Source: Akkermansia muciniphila (lineage in GTDB: Bacteria; Verrucomicrobiota; Verrucomicrobiia; Verrucomicrobiales; DEV007). Taken from it: 64,000 bases of DNA. The stretch lies in NCBI GenBank assembly GCA_945883495.1, contig CAMCXS010000017.1, positions 1 through 64,000 of the forward strand, in the 5' to 3' direction. The position numbers were made by a program, and so were the translations under genes. Positions 42,313 to 51,608 of the stretch are shown one piece after another (the stretch's first letter is position 1; each line of letters starts with the position of its first letter). The notes beneath the pieces were generated by a model that ran no database searches, was not told the origin of the DNA, and was given only the letters and a program-made list of their open reading frames with translations.

Positions 42313-42764
42313 CAGGTGTGCTTGGCGTTGATGATGCCGATGGTGGCAGCCACCGTCTCGTCAATCCGCGAATTCCGGCGCGTGGCGGTCCGCCCCGGGC
42401 TGGGGAACTGGTAACGCAGCATGATTTCCGAGGCTTTGCCGGGCCCATGGCGGAGCAGGGCGGCCGCGGCGACGCTGGGTAACTGACTCCATGTTAGGTT
42501 GATCCAAGAGGAGGGTATGCCGAGTTCAGTGGAAAGGATTCCAAGCGCTTCTTTCTTAGAGGTGAAGAGCCGAGCATTGCCAAAGGCGGCGGCGCAATTG
42601 AGGATAGCTGCCACATGATTCTCCCAAGATTCCACAGGGGGTGGGGCCGAAATAGCCTGCGGTTGCAAGGCGGATGCCAGCTCGTCCAAGGAAACGTCCG
42701 GATAGCTGCGGAACAGCAGCTTCAACTCTCTGGCCACGGTGGCCGCTGGATCCGGTTTGCCCAT
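42312..42764 (-). CDS. Hypothetical protein in a parA operon (150 aa)
   Basis: Unknown cytoplasmic protein between parA and the 238-aa gene. It is helical, with KELLGILSTELG-like segments (KKEALGILSTELGIPSSWINLTWSQLPSVAAAALLRHGPGKASEIMLRYQ), and a basic C-terminus (SPGRTATRRNSRIDETVAATIGIINAKHT). In ParA operons the second gene is often a ParB-like DNA-binding or adaptor protein; no ParB box or HTH is clear here. It starts 22 bp after parA. Confidence 0.6.
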   Translation of the reverse strand: MGKPDPAATVARELKLLFRSYPDVSLDELASALQPQAISAPPPVESWENHVAAILNCAAAFGNARLFTSKKEALGILSTELGIPSSWINLTWSQLPSVAAAALLRHGPGKASEIMLRYQFPSPGRTATRRNSRIDETVAATIGIINAKHT

Positions 42765-42786
42765 GCGTCGGTTTGCCTATCTGACC

Positions 42787-43659
42787 TTATCTTGCGAGTT
42801 TGCGGGACAATTCTCCAGTGATCTTTCGCAGCTCGACCAAGGCGTTGTCCACGGACGCGGACTTCCGCAATTCCTTGATGAGCCGCTGATCCGCCTGATC
42901 CCGGGTGATCGCCGCACAAAGGGGCAAACAGCCATCGAAGACTTCGAAGATTTCTGGCCGAAACAGATTGGGATCTCTGGCGCTCTTCTCCAACCTTTCC
43001 CGGCCCTCCCTTTCCTGAGCGGGATTCTGGGTCAGGGTGAGGACGACGCCCAATGGCTTGGCTGTGATGCCGAAGTCCTGGTGCTCACACAGTGCTCTGA
43101 AAACGCGGGCAAACAGGCCAACGCCCTGGACGGAAAGGTGGTCGTGACGAGTGGGGATCACAAAGTGGGTCGCAGCTTTGAGGGCGGCAACCAAATAAAA
43201 GGACGGCGTTGGAGGCGTATCGATGAGGATATGATCGTAGCGATCTAGGACCCCAGCGGCTTTCAAGCCGTCGCTCAGTGCGTTGAAGTTAAGCGGCGGG
43301 GTGTCCCCGGGCAGACGCAGTTCGAGAAACGCGGTGTCCAAAGCACCGGGGATAAGGTCGAAACCTTTGCCTGTAGAAACCGGTCGAACCGGCTTTGGAC
43401 GCTGCAAGGTGTGGGCATCGAGCCCTTTCCCGGGGCCTCGCTGGTCGAAGAACTGGTAAACGGAGCCGTGCGTCTCGCGGACGGATTGAGAAACGTTGAA
43501 CGGGAGCAGGGCGGTAGTGGCGTTGATTTGCGGATCCATGTCCACCACGAGAACGCGTTGCTGCAACTCGGTGGCGAGTGCATGAGCGACGTTGATCGTC
43601 AGAGTGGTCTTACCGACCCCTCCCTTGATGTTGGCGAAGCAAATGATGGAGGCGCTCAC
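42787..43659 (-). CDS. parA: ParA/Soj-family ATPase
   Basis: A 290-aa deviant Walker-A ATPase (MinD/ParA superfamily). It has the KGGVGKTTLTINVAHALA signature at residues 12-29, VLVVDMDPQINATTALLPF (Walker A' Asp), YDHILIDTPPTPSFYLVAAL (Walker B) and VLTLTQNP. ParA proteins position DNA or protein cargo on the nucleoid. It has no N-terminal HTH, so it is of the chromosome/type Ib kind. It leads a three-gene unit with two unknown proteins rather than parB, suggesting another cargo or a mobile-element segregation cassette. Confidence 0.9.
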   Translation of the reverse strand: MSASIICFANIKGGVGKTTLTINVAHALATELQQRVLVVDMDPQINATTALLPFNVSQSVRETHGSVYQFFDQRGPGKGLDAHTLQRPKPVRPVSTGKGFDLIPGALDTAFLELRLPGDTPPLNFNALSDGLKAAGVLDRYDHILIDTPPTPSFYLVAALKAATHFVIPTRHDHLSVQGVGLFARVFRALCEHQDFGITAKPLGVVLTLTQNPAQEREGRERLEKSARDPNLFRPEIFEVFDGCLPLCAAITRDQADQRLIKELRKSASVDNALVELRKITGELSRKLAR

Positions 43660-43771
43660 GTAGAAAGTGGGACGGGGAAGGGGAAGATATCACGTAAGGG
43701 AAGCGCCGTGATGAACATTTTTTGGTTCCTTGTGGAGCGGAAAGGAGATAGCTTGATGTCACAGCGGCACC

Positions 43772-44077
43772 ATGGACTGGTATGTCGGACAGAAGGTGGT
43801 CTGCGTGAACGGGAAGTTTCCGGCCCATTTTTACGAGTGGGGCGACCATGTGCCCGTCGAAGGCGAGACTTACACGATCCGGTGGATGGGGGAACTGCCC
43901 AATGGCCTGACTGGCGTCATCGGGTTGGGGTTCTTGCTGGAGGAAGTCGTGAACCCATCCTTTGGGCGGAATTGCGAGGTTGCGTTTCACTACTCTAGGT
44001 TCAAACCGCTCTCAGGGGCCAACCCTGAGTCGGCGGAGACTATCCAAGAGGCGGAGTTGGTCGAAGTGGATTCTTAA
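43772..44077 (+). CDS. Hypothetical protein (101 aa)
   Basis: Small acidic cytoplasmic protein, MDWYVGQKVVCVNGKFPAHFY and then a beta-rich body (EGETYTIRWMGELPNGLTGVIGLGFLLEEVVNP) resembling short SH3-like barrels common in phage and mobile-element genes (VGQKVVCVND...PVxGxxYTVR). Function unknown. It diverges from parA across 112 bp, so the two could be linked by regulation. A strong hairpin follows its stop. Confidence 0.72.
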   Translation: MDWYVGQKVVCVNGKFPAHFYEWGDHVPVEGETYTIRWMGELPNGLTGVIGLGFLLEEVVNPSFGRNCEVAFHYSRFKPLSGANPESAETIQEAELVEVDS

Positions 44078-44105
44078 GCAACCGAGTTTCGCAAAAGGAT
44101 ACAAG

Positions 44106-44138
44106 AAGGGCCGCGGACGATCTTGTCGCGCGGCCCTT
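44106..44138. terminator. Strong hairpin between convergent genes (bidirectional terminator)
   Basis: A perfect 10-bp stem AAGGGCCGCG / CGCGGCCCTT with an additional GAC/GTC pairing inside the loop. It lies 29 bp after the 101-aa gene and 28 bp after the stop of the convergent Sel1 gene. On the minus strand it is followed by a modestly T-rich stretch. Confidence 0.75.
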
Positions 44139-44165
44139 CCCTATAAACAGCTAATGTCGGTTCGT

Positions 44166-45974
44166 TTAGCGGCCAATACCGGGGATCCGAAAGCCGCCGG
44201 GCTTCTTCGCCGAGTCAGCAGCCGGGGTGGTCGGGGAGGCCGGGGTGGCAGGCGCGGTGTCTGGAGAGGACGGGGTCGCAGCCGGGGTGGTGGCGGCCGG
44301 AGCGGGGTTGGCGGCCGTAGCGGCGGCGGCGGGCGAGGTTTGACCGGCAGCTGCGGTCTGCTTCTTGGCTTCCCGGTCCTTTTTCATCTGCTCGGCAGCG
44401 GCGTTGGCCTTAGTCCTTTGATCTTCGGTCAACTGTTTTGCGGTATCATCGACGATCGCCTTCAGTTGAGTATTGGCCGGAACGATATCAGAAGCTTGCT
44501 TGAAGTATGTGTAGGCCTTGTCGGGCTCAGGTTGAGCCTGAGAACCGGCAGGAACCATGAGGCCGCGGGCGTAAAGGTTGCCTAAGCGCAACAAGGCTTC
44601 CACTCGAAGGGCATCAGCGGCGGATGGTGCGTCAGCGGCCTTCTGGTACTGGTCGGCCGCAGTGCGGAACGGGGTGGTATCGGCCGCTCCCATGAACAGG
44701 CCGTTCTCGGCCATAAGGCCCAAGCTCAATAGACCTTCGGGCAGGCCGGCTGCCGCGGTCCTGGTGAACCAACTCGTGGCGGCAACAGGATCACGGAGCG
44801 TGCCTGCGCCGTTGAGATAATAAACCCCTGCCTTCTGCATGCCGAGAAGAAAGCCATCGACGGCGGATTGGAGGAAGTAGGCAAAGGCTTTTTGCATGTC
44901 CCGGTCCACCGCACGGCCAGCTTCGTAGAAAGTGCCAACGTTGTAGATGGCGAGCGGGACCCCATTCTGGGCTGCCAAACGATAGAGTTCCAAGGCGGCA
45001 GCGGGATTCGGAGCTACTTCGACCTTGGAGTCTGCGGGATCCAAATCGATACCATCATTGTAGATTGAAGCCAACCGAACCTGAGCGACAGAGTCGTTTC
45101 CTTGAGCAGCCTTTACAAAATAGCTGAGCGCCTTGGTGAAATCCTTAGACACTCCGGCCAGGCCTTCTTGGTGAAGTTCTGCCATGATGCGAAGGCCCGC
45201 CGGAACGCCTTGATCCGCCAACTTGGTGAACTTCTCGACCGCCTTTTTTTCGTCAGCTTTGATTTCTTTAGATCCGAACTTTTTTCCGTCGAACAGCACG
45301 GAACCCAACGCCGCGAGTGCGTTGGGGTTGCCGGAGTCAGCTGCCTTATTGAGCCAATCCCAGGCTTTGTCGTCATTTTTTAGCGACTCGCCTCCGCCGC
45401 CCAGGTAGAATTGGGCCAGCTCAAACTGGGCCTGGTCGTCCTTGTCATTAGCGGCGTCCTCAAGGAGTTTAAGAGCTGCGGCTGGATCCTGCTTCTGACC
45501 TGCTGCGCCGCGCAAAATGAAGGCGGCCATGTTGCGGCGAGCCGGGTTGAAGCCCTTGTCGGCAGCGGCTTTGATGGAGGCAATGCCTTCCTTTACTTTG
45601 CCTTCGTCTTGGCTGGAGGCAGCGGAGATGAAGCCCCAGTTGTTCATGGCGTGAAGCTGACCGCTGTCCGCAGCCTTCTTATAATAATCAAGAGCTTGCT
45701 CCAGGGCTCCCGACTGGTTGCTCTGCTGAAGGATCAGGCCCATGGCGAATTGGGCGTCTTTGTCGTTACCTTTGTCGGCCAGATCCTTGATGGCGTTGAT
45801 GGATTCTTGCAGCGAAGTCTTCGGTTGCTCGCCCCTGGCGGCGGCCGCCATGGCGTCGGAGATCGCTTGCACTTGGGCTACCATGGCCGAGCTGGGCTTA
45901 ACCCACTCATCGGTGTTCAAACCGAGAGCGGAGACCATGGCGGTCAACTGAAGGGAAAAGAGGGTTGAGAGCAT
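44166..45974 (-). CDS. Exported Sel1-like/TPR repeat protein A
   Basis: A 602-aa helical-repeat protein with N-terminal hydrophobic export signal (MLSTLFSLQLTAMVSALGL). It contains about ten Sel1-like repeats of roughly 36 residues (AQFELAQFYLGGGGESLKNDDKAWDWLNKAADSGNPNALAALGSVLFDGKKF; GLRIMAELHQEGLAGVSKDFTKALSYFVKAAQGNDSVAQVRLASIYNDG), then a C-terminal Ala/Pro/Thr-rich low-complexity tail (about residues 530-600) that is likely disordered. Sel1 proteins act as scaffolds. It is the downstream member of three repeat-protein genes on this strand. Confidence 0.9.
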   Translation of the reverse strand: MLSTLFSLQLTAMVSALGLNTDEWVKPSSAMVAQVQAISDAMAAAARGEQPKTSLQESINAIKDLADKGNDKDAQFAMGLILQQSNQSGALEQALDYYKKAADSGQLHAMNNWGFISAASSQDEGKVKEGIASIKAAADKGFNPARRNMAAFILRGAAGQKQDPAAALKLLEDAANDKDDQAQFELAQFYLGGGGESLKNDDKAWDWLNKAADSGNPNALAALGSVLFDGKKFGSKEIKADEKKAVEKFTKLADQGVPAGLRIMAELHQEGLAGVSKDFTKALSYFVKAAQGNDSVAQVRLASIYNDGIDLDPADSKVEVAPNPAAALELYRLAAQNGVPLAIYNVGTFYEAGRAVDRDMQKAFAYFLQSAVDGFLLGMQKAGVYYLNGAGTLRDPVAATSWFTRTAAAGLPEGLLSLGLMAENGLFMGAADTTPFRTAADQYQKAADAPSAADALRVEALLRLGNLYARGLMVPAGSQAQPEPDKAYTYFKQASDIVPANTQLKAIVDDTAKQLTEDQRTKANAAAEQMKKDREAKKQTAAAGQTSPAAAATAANPAPAATTPAATPSSPDTAPATPASPTTPAADSAKKPGGFRIPGIGR

Positions 45975-46096
45975 GAGGTTGATGTAAATCAGGGGGGATT
46001 CTCGCGGAACCGCGAAAAGAGATAGTAAGTGCAGGAAACCTGCTTCGAGATCAAGCCTTGAGACGCTATCGAGCCAAACTTTTTCAGAATTTCTTC

Positions 46097-47662
46097 TCAG
46101 CGGCCGCTCAGTTCGAGTCCTGCGGCCTGAAGGCGGCGCTGAAGTTCGCCTAGTTGATCAGAGCTCAAAGCAGATCGCAGTTGCTTCGAAAGTTCACTTG
46201 CGTTGGAATCATTGCGGGCGCTGCGCTCGGCCCAATAGGCGGCCCCGACCGGGTCGGCAGCTCCCGTGATGGCGCCGCTATTCAGAAGAATGGCGAGCCG
46301 GAGCTGGGCCCCGGTGTGGTCTCCTTTCGCTGCGGTTTCATAAAGACGCAGTGCCTCGGTTGGGTTGCCGGGGATGCCGAGCCCATTCTCGTGAAGGGCC
46401 GCCAAGTTGAAGAACGCCGCTGGAATCTGCTGTTGGGCGGCACGTTGGAACCACTGGGCAGCCTCCGCGGGATTCCGGGTAAGCCCCACACCACTGACAA
46501 GCATGATGCCGTATTCGTTCTGTGCCACTCCCAGTCCTCGTTCAGCGGCAAGGCGACACCACCCAGCGGAGGCGACCGAGTCTTGTGGCACTTCAATTCC
46601 ATCACGATAGAGCACCGAGAGCTGAAAGCAGGCCTCTGCGTCGCCCTGCTGCGCCGCTAGACGGTAGAGCCGGACCGCTTCCGTTTGATTGGGCTTGCCC
46701 AATTTGCCGCTCATCTCATACGTGGCGAGTCGGGTGCTGGCGCCGCTGAATCCGCGTTCGCTTGCTAGTCTCAGCCATCGGCTGGCCTCTTTCCAGTCTG
46801 GGGTCGCCGGATCCTTATGGGTTTCAAAAAAAATGGCCATTTGATAGGCTGCCTCCGCATCCCCCTGTTCACTGGCTTGTTTGCCGAGTTGTTCCGCTTT
46901 GGCTGCATCTTTTGGAATGATAGTTCCTTCGCGGTAAAGTTTATGAAGTGCGATCAGACAGGGAATAGAGCCGCGCTCCGCGCCTTCTTGAAAGTGGGCC
47001 AATGCGATGGCCCCATCTTGGGCCATACCGATCCCTTGAGCAGCCAAGTTGCCCAGGACGAAAAAAGTCTCCCTTGCGCCGGGTAGCTGGCGCGCGCGGT
47101 TAAGGAGGCGGATTGCCTCTTCGATTGAGCGTTCACGGCCGTTGGTGCCGTTCAGCAGCATCACCGCCTGCTTCTCCATGGCAACGGCTGAGCCTCCCTG
47201 AACCGCTTTGTCGAGCCAACTGTGTCCGTTTGGCCAAAAGGCAGGATTGTCGGAAGCCAATAGCAGTAGCGCTAGTTTCTCCTGGGCTTCCACATTGTTT
47301 GCTTCAGCGGCTTTCTGATAAAAATTGGAGGCCATGTCGGGCTTGCCGCCAGCGAGGAGCCGGTTGCCAAGCTCCACTGCGGCGGCGGTGTCGCCCGAGT
47401 TGGCTTTCTCTAGGAGTGACTGTAGCTCTTTGCCAAGGGGCCCGGCGTCGTTCGGCACCGAGTTGCCAGAGGGAGAAGCGACGGCCTGCTGGGAAGTGGC
47501 GGGCCTATCGGACGAAGAGACGGCTGCTTGAGATGAGTCGGAACCGACAGGTGCCGGGCTAGCGGACTCGACTGAAGGCCCTTGGGCGAGAAGGTTCGGC
47601 GCAATAAGAGCGAGAGCCCAAAATCGGCGCAGAAGGGAAAGGGAACGAACTCGTAGTTTCAC
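46097..47662 (-). CDS. Exported Sel1-like repeat protein B
   Basis: A 521-aa paralogue of the next gene with signal peptide (LLRRFWALALIAPNLLAQG), a Ser/Ala/Pro linker (residues about 28-70) and about ten Sel1-like repeats (AAVELGNRLLAGGKPDMASNFYQKAAEANNVEAQEKLALLLLAS; AEACFQLSVLYRDGIEVPQDSVASAGWCRLAAERGLGVAQNEYGIMLVSGVGL). It overlaps the upstream gene by four bases (GTGA-type) and precedes protein A by 122 bp. Likely periplasmic scaffold or interaction platform. Confidence 0.9.
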   Translation of the reverse strand: MKLRVRSLSLLRRFWALALIAPNLLAQGPSVESASPAPVGSDSSQAAVSSSDRPATSQQAVASPSGNSVPNDAGPLGKELQSLLEKANSGDTAAAVELGNRLLAGGKPDMASNFYQKAAEANNVEAQEKLALLLLASDNPAFWPNGHSWLDKAVQGGSAVAMEKQAVMLLNGTNGRERSIEEAIRLLNRARQLPGARETFFVLGNLAAQGIGMAQDGAIALAHFQEGAERGSIPCLIALHKLYREGTIIPKDAAKAEQLGKQASEQGDAEAAYQMAIFFETHKDPATPDWKEASRWLRLASERGFSGASTRLATYEMSGKLGKPNQTEAVRLYRLAAQQGDAEACFQLSVLYRDGIEVPQDSVASAGWCRLAAERGLGVAQNEYGIMLVSGVGLTRNPAEAAQWFQRAAQQQIPAAFFNLAALHENGLGIPGNPTEALRLYETAAKGDHTGAQLRLAILLNSGAITGAADPVGAAYWAERSARNDSNASELSKQLRSALSSDQLGELQRRLQAAGLELSGR

Positions 47663-49389
47663 GGGGTTGCGAGGACGAAGGCGGAACCGGGAATTTTGGA
47701 AAGACGCGAAAGAGCCTCTCGGCGTAACGGGCTGATCCGATCCAAGCTCAATCCTTTTTCCAGAGACTGTGCATCGCGGACGTTTTGATTCCGGTGGAGC
47801 GCTAGCGCGTAGATGGCCCGGTCCCAGTCTGGCGCCTCATTCCAGTTTACCGGCGCCGCCTTGAGGATATCGACAGCTGCGGCATCCTGGTTCTCTTTCA
47901 TTAAACACATAGCGTGCGTGCTGCGAAAACGCAGAACCTTTGGATAGGCTTGCACTAAAGGATCGGTAAGGCGACTACCCTGGGAGGAGGCCGGTGCGGT
48001 CGCAGAGATCACTTGCAAAAATGCGGTTTGCTCGGTTGCAATCGGATCAGATGGCCGGAAGCGCAGGAGGTCTTCCCAAAAACGCCGTAGCAACTCTGGG
48101 CGATCTCCGAGCCGAAGCTCCAAGAATTCTAGAGATTGGCTGGAGGGCAATTCGTTTGAGGGCAGCTTCAGGATGATTTCAAGGGTCCGTGCTGATACGT
48201 CCTTCTCCCCAAAGCGATCAGCGACGGCCAGGATATTGACGCAATCCGCAAATTTCTCGAATGATCTGGCCTGATCCAGACCTTGTTGCCAGAGGCTTGT
48301 CGCCTCGGCTCTGCGCCCAGCGTGGGAGGCGAAGGCTGCCTTCAAACTAGTGAGGAGAACAGGGCTGATTTCTGGATGCGGCGATTGAATCCACTTCTCC
48401 GCATCGGTCAATCGCCCGGTGTCAACGTAGGCTTGCAGCCTAGCGCTGTAGAGGCCAAGGTCGGTTCGCATTGGCTCAGCAGGAAGTTGCAATAGGCGAT
48501 CTGGCATTTTAATCTCGAGCAGCCAGCGGGCTAAAACCGGGGTTGCTGCAGGTTCTCTAGCGAATTCGGCCACGACTTTCTCAAAGAAGTCCGAGCGATC
48601 TGCGTCGGGGAGCCGAGTCAGTTCAATTTGCCGGGCTAGCACCCGATCTTCGGCGGTCGCCTTGGGATGGTTTGCTACCCATTCACGAACGTCAAGCTTC
48701 GGACTTGGGTCGCGAAGCTCCTGTGGTAAGAGCCTCAGGTTGCGCCATGCTTTGAGCGCGATTTCTGGATCGTCTGCGAGCAGCAGTTGAGCGATTCGCT
48801 CCCGGGCTTGTTGCGCTGCCAGGGGGTTTCCTTCCATGCGTGGAAGCAACGAGGTCAGAAGTAGGGATGCATCAGTTTTCGTGCTGGCAAGGTCGGCCAA
48901 GGCTCGAGCTTCCTCCACTGCTTCCAAGAGCCGTCCCTGGCGGGCAAGGCATTCGGCTTGAAGGAGACGTACCTGCGGCACTTGCCGTCTCTGCGCCCCC
49001 ATATTCTGATGGAGATCGGAGAAGGTTGCCACGTCGCCCCGATTGAGCAGCCATCTGAGAATCTCTTCCTGGTAGGCTAAGTTTGACTCGGGATGGTGGA
49101 AAACCAAAATTGTGATTTCCCCCAAGTCACCGAGACCAAGTTTGCGGTCGTGAATCATTAATTTGTGCAGGGATGGCAGATCATTGACTTGAAGCTGCCA
49201 GGCTTCTCTCGCTAGTCGCTGTGCGCCCAAGGTATCACCCGACTGCATTGCCTTCTCCGACTGCTGCAGGAGAAACGAGAACCTCACCGGGCGAATGGCG
49301 TCCGCGATGCGATCACGTGAGAACCAAACCGCGATGGCAGCGATAATGCCAACCGGCAAGATGATCAGGAGCAGGGGGCGTGCGGGCAT
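47659..49389 (-). CDS. Membrane-anchored helical-repeat protein
   Basis: A 576-aa protein with a transmembrane helix at the N-terminus (PLLLIILPVGIIAAIAVWFS) and a long all-helical body that looks TPR-like (SFLLQQSEKAMQSGDTLGAQRLAREAWQLQ; YSARLQAYVDTGRLTDAEKWIQSPHPEISPVLLTSLKAAFASHAGRRAEATSLWQQGL). No catalytic motif. It is the first of three repeat-protein genes and overlaps the second. The start ATG was chosen to place the helix at the N-terminus; a longer in-frame start would add 43 non-conserved-looking residues. Function unknown. Confidence 0.8.
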   Translation of the reverse strand: MPARPLLLIILPVGIIAAIAVWFSRDRIADAIRPVRFSFLLQQSEKAMQSGDTLGAQRLAREAWQLQVNDLPSLHKLMIHDRKLGLGDLGEITILVFHHPESNLAYQEEILRWLLNRGDVATFSDLHQNMGAQRRQVPQVRLLQAECLARQGRLLEAVEEARALADLASTKTDASLLLTSLLPRMEGNPLAAQQARERIAQLLLADDPEIALKAWRNLRLLPQELRDPSPKLDVREWVANHPKATAEDRVLARQIELTRLPDADRSDFFEKVVAEFAREPAATPVLARWLLEIKMPDRLLQLPAEPMRTDLGLYSARLQAYVDTGRLTDAEKWIQSPHPEISPVLLTSLKAAFASHAGRRAEATSLWQQGLDQARSFEKFADCVNILAVADRFGEKDVSARTLEIILKLPSNELPSSQSLEFLELRLGDRPELLRRFWEDLLRFRPSDPIATEQTAFLQVISATAPASSQGSRLTDPLVQAYPKVLRFRSTHAMCLMKENQDAAAVDILKAAPVNWNEAPDWDRAIYALALHRNQNVRDAQSLEKGLSLDRISPLRREALSRLSKIPGSAFVLATP

Positions 49390-49684
49390 TCGTGAAGAGC
49401 AAGGGGGGGACCTTAGCATTCGACGCAAGAAAAAATCAAACTCAGTAGGCGAGAAGAAGGAGAAATCAGTGGGGGAGGAGGATACCAGCCGTGACGTGGA
49501 TACCGAGGAGTTCCCCATATTTCGGAATCACCGTCCATCACAAACATTCGTGGACGAGCGAAAGACAGAAATGCTGAGGTTGCGGGCTTTTTCAGAATGT
49601 TGACGACGGCGAGAGGCTTGGCGGACCATGCCGGTCAGTTTTACGATTGGCTCGTGCGGCGAGGATGGCTCCCTCTGGGGATGT

Positions 49685-50818
49685 TTAGGTCGCCGATTCC
49701 CAGGCGCCTGAACTGGTTGAACGGAGGCAGGCTTCGAGCACTTGGGTGATGCGAACGCCATCGCTGAAATCCGGAGTGACAGAAGAAGTGCCGGGATCTG
49801 CGATGGCGGCGAGGAAGTCTGCTGCCGCGTGGACAAAGGTGTGCTCGTATCCGATGATGTGACCGGGAGGCCACCAGTTTTTAACATAGTCGTGACTCGG
49901 GTCCGTGACCAGGATGCTGCGAAATCCTCTCGTGGATTGATCCCCAGCGCCATCAAAGAATTGGAGCCGGTTCATGTCCTCAAGGTCCCAGGTAAGCGCT
50001 CCACCGTCCCCGTAGATCTCAAAGGTGTGGTGATTGTCGCGCCCTGTGGCGTAGCGGGTGGTTTCGATGGTTCCGATTCCGCCCGAGCCAAGTTCGAACA
50101 TCAGGTTGGCGGCGCATTCCACGTCGACCGTGCCAACGGTGGCGGGGTTTGAGGCGATCGGGCGTTGGGTGACAAACTGCTTGGTATGGCAAACGACGCG
50201 GATGATGTCCCCGGCGAGGAACTGTGCCAGATCTAGGGCATGCGATCCGAGGTCCCAGAGCGGGCCTGCCCCGGCGAATTCTTTGCGGAGCTTCCAGTCG
50301 AGCGGGTGGCTGGGATCTGAAAGCCAGCTTTGTTGGTAGGCTCCGCGCCAATGCCGAATGGTGCCGAGCTCGCCTTGCTCGATCAATTTCTTGGCGAGGA
50401 CGACTGCGGGGCAGCGGCGGTAGTTATGATTGAGGTAGTGGACGATACCAGCCGCTTGAGCGGCGGCCAACATTTGCTCCGCTTCCGTCAAATTGATGGC
50501 GAATGGCTTTTCGCAGAACAGATGCTTTCCAGCTTGGGCGGCGGCGATGGCAACCTCTGCGTGGAGGAAAGTCGGCAGGGCGATATCAATAATGTCGATG
50601 TCTTTGCGCTCGATGATCTTGCGCCAGTCACTTTCCGTCTCTTCCCAGCCCCACCGGTGGGCGAATTCACTCAGAGGGCCGGCGTCGCGGCCGCAGGCGA
50701 CTTTGAGGACCGGTTCATAGGGACAATCAAAGAATCGACCTACCTGTCGCCAGGCATTGGAGTGGGCACGGCCCATGAATCGGTGGCCGAGGATGGCAAC
50801 GTTGAGGCGGGATGGCAT
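49685..50818 (-). CDS. Gfo/Idh/MocA family oxidoreductase
   Basis: A 377-aa NAD(P)-dependent oxidoreductase. The Rossmann domain begins LNVAILGHRFMGRAHSNAW and contains IDIIDIALPTFLHAEVAIAAAQAGKHLFCEKPFAIN (the EKP motif near residue 102), followed by the C-terminal GFO domain (GPLWDLGSHALDLAQFLAG with the D...H pair). These enzymes act on sugars, inositols or related polyols; the substrate is unknown. The start ATG is directly preceded by 8-bp tandem repeats. It is co-oriented with lexA but not closely linked. Confidence 0.9.
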   Translation of the reverse strand: MPSRLNVAILGHRFMGRAHSNAWRQVGRFFDCPYEPVLKVACGRDAGPLSEFAHRWGWEETESDWRKIIERKDIDIIDIALPTFLHAEVAIAAAQAGKHLFCEKPFAINLTEAEQMLAAAQAAGIVHYLNHNYRRCPAVVLAKKLIEQGELGTIRHWRGAYQQSWLSDPSHPLDWKLRKEFAGAGPLWDLGSHALDLAQFLAGDIIRVVCHTKQFVTQRPIASNPATVGTVDVECAANLMFELGSGGIGTIETTRYATGRDNHHTFEIYGDGGALTWDLEDMNRLQFFDGAGDQSTRGFRSILVTDPSHDYVKNWWPPGHIIGYEHTFVHAAADFLAAIADPGTSSVTPDFSDGVRITQVLEACLRSTSSGAWESAT

Positions 50819-50820
50819 GT

Positions 50821-50846
50821 GGTGGAGTGGTGGAGTGGTGGAGTGG
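50821..50846. repeat. TGGAGTGG tandem repeat upstream of the Gfo/Idh gene
   Basis: Three perfect copies of the 8-bp unit TGGAGTGG with a partial leading copy. On the minus strand this reads as CCACTCCA units ending three bases before the ATG, so the mRNA leader is pyrimidine-rich and has no purine-rich ribosome site. Confidence 0.8.
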
Positions 50847-50987
50847 TTGTTTTGCGCTCCATCGAACTGATGAGGGGCTTGGCGCTTGGAAGCGGGCGAC
50901 AGCCGTGCCGACAAGATCGCCACCGCTGGAAGTCTGGCGACCAGCGGTCCCGAGGTGAGGCAGATTGGAGCTTCGAGGAGCGGGGGG

Positions 50988-51608
50988 TTAGATGCGGCGG
51001 CCGGTCCTCATGAGGCCGACCATGACCCCTTGGATGATCAATTCAGCGGCGGGGATGAGATCCGGGTAGCGGGGATTTTCGGCGCGAAGGAAGGGTCGGC
51101 GGTTCTCCTCCAAGTAGCGTTTGAGCGTGGTCTCTCCGTCAATGAGAGCCGCTACGATGTCCTTGTTGCGAGGCTCGCGCGATTCGAGGATGACCAAATC
51201 ACCATCCACGATATGGGCATCAATCATGGAGTCTCCGCGGACTTTCAGGGCGAAGGTCTTGGATGTGGGAGAAAGGCCGAGATTGGACGGGTCCACGGTG
51301 ACGGTGCCTTCCTTGAGGGAGGCTGCTTCTTCGGGGCGTCCGGCGGGGATATTGCCGAAGACGGGGATGGTGAGGAGATCGGAAAGTCTCATACCAAGTT
51401 CTTCGGGGAAAATCACGGCGCGGGCCTTGCCGGCGAGGCGCTGGATGACTCCCTTCTTTTCCAGGGCCCGCAAGTGACTGACAGCCGCCGTTTGGCTCAA
51501 AAAGCCAAAGTGCTTCTGGATTTCACGCGTCGAAGGCATGATTCCAGTCTCACGTGAGTAGTCTCGAAGGAAGTTGTAGAGTTCCTGTTGTCGTTCAGTA
51601 AGATTCAT
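50988..51608 (-). CDS. lexA: LexA repressor
   Basis: SOS-response repressor and autoprotease of 206 aa. The winged HTH covers residues 1-65 (LTERQQELYNFLRDYSRETGIMPSTREIQKHFGFLSQTAAVSHLRALEKKGVI). The autocleavage bond is Ala89-Gly90 in NIPAG; the catalytic dyad is Ser127 (VRGDSMID) and Lys163 (TTLKRY). The ATG is the start matching LexA; a long in-frame upstream extension is not. The start codon lies within a near-perfect Verrucomicrobia LexA box, implying autorepression. It diverges from a TPR gene. Confidence 0.96.
   Translation of the reverse strand: MNLTERQQELYNFLRDYSRETGIMPSTREIQKHFGFLSQTAAVSHLRALEKKGVIQRLAGKARAVIFPEELGMRLSDLLTIPVFGNIPAGRPEEAASLKEGTVTVDPSNLGLSPTSKTFALKVRGDSMIDAHIVDGDLVILESREPRNKDIVAALIDGETTLKRYLEENRRPFLRAENPRYPDLIPAAELIIQGVMVGLMRTGRRI

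Noticed and set aside
49295-49603. A 102-codon plus-strand frame upstream of the TPR membrane protein
   Set aside because: Antisense to the leader of the membrane-anchored gene, Lys/Arg-rich, no motif.
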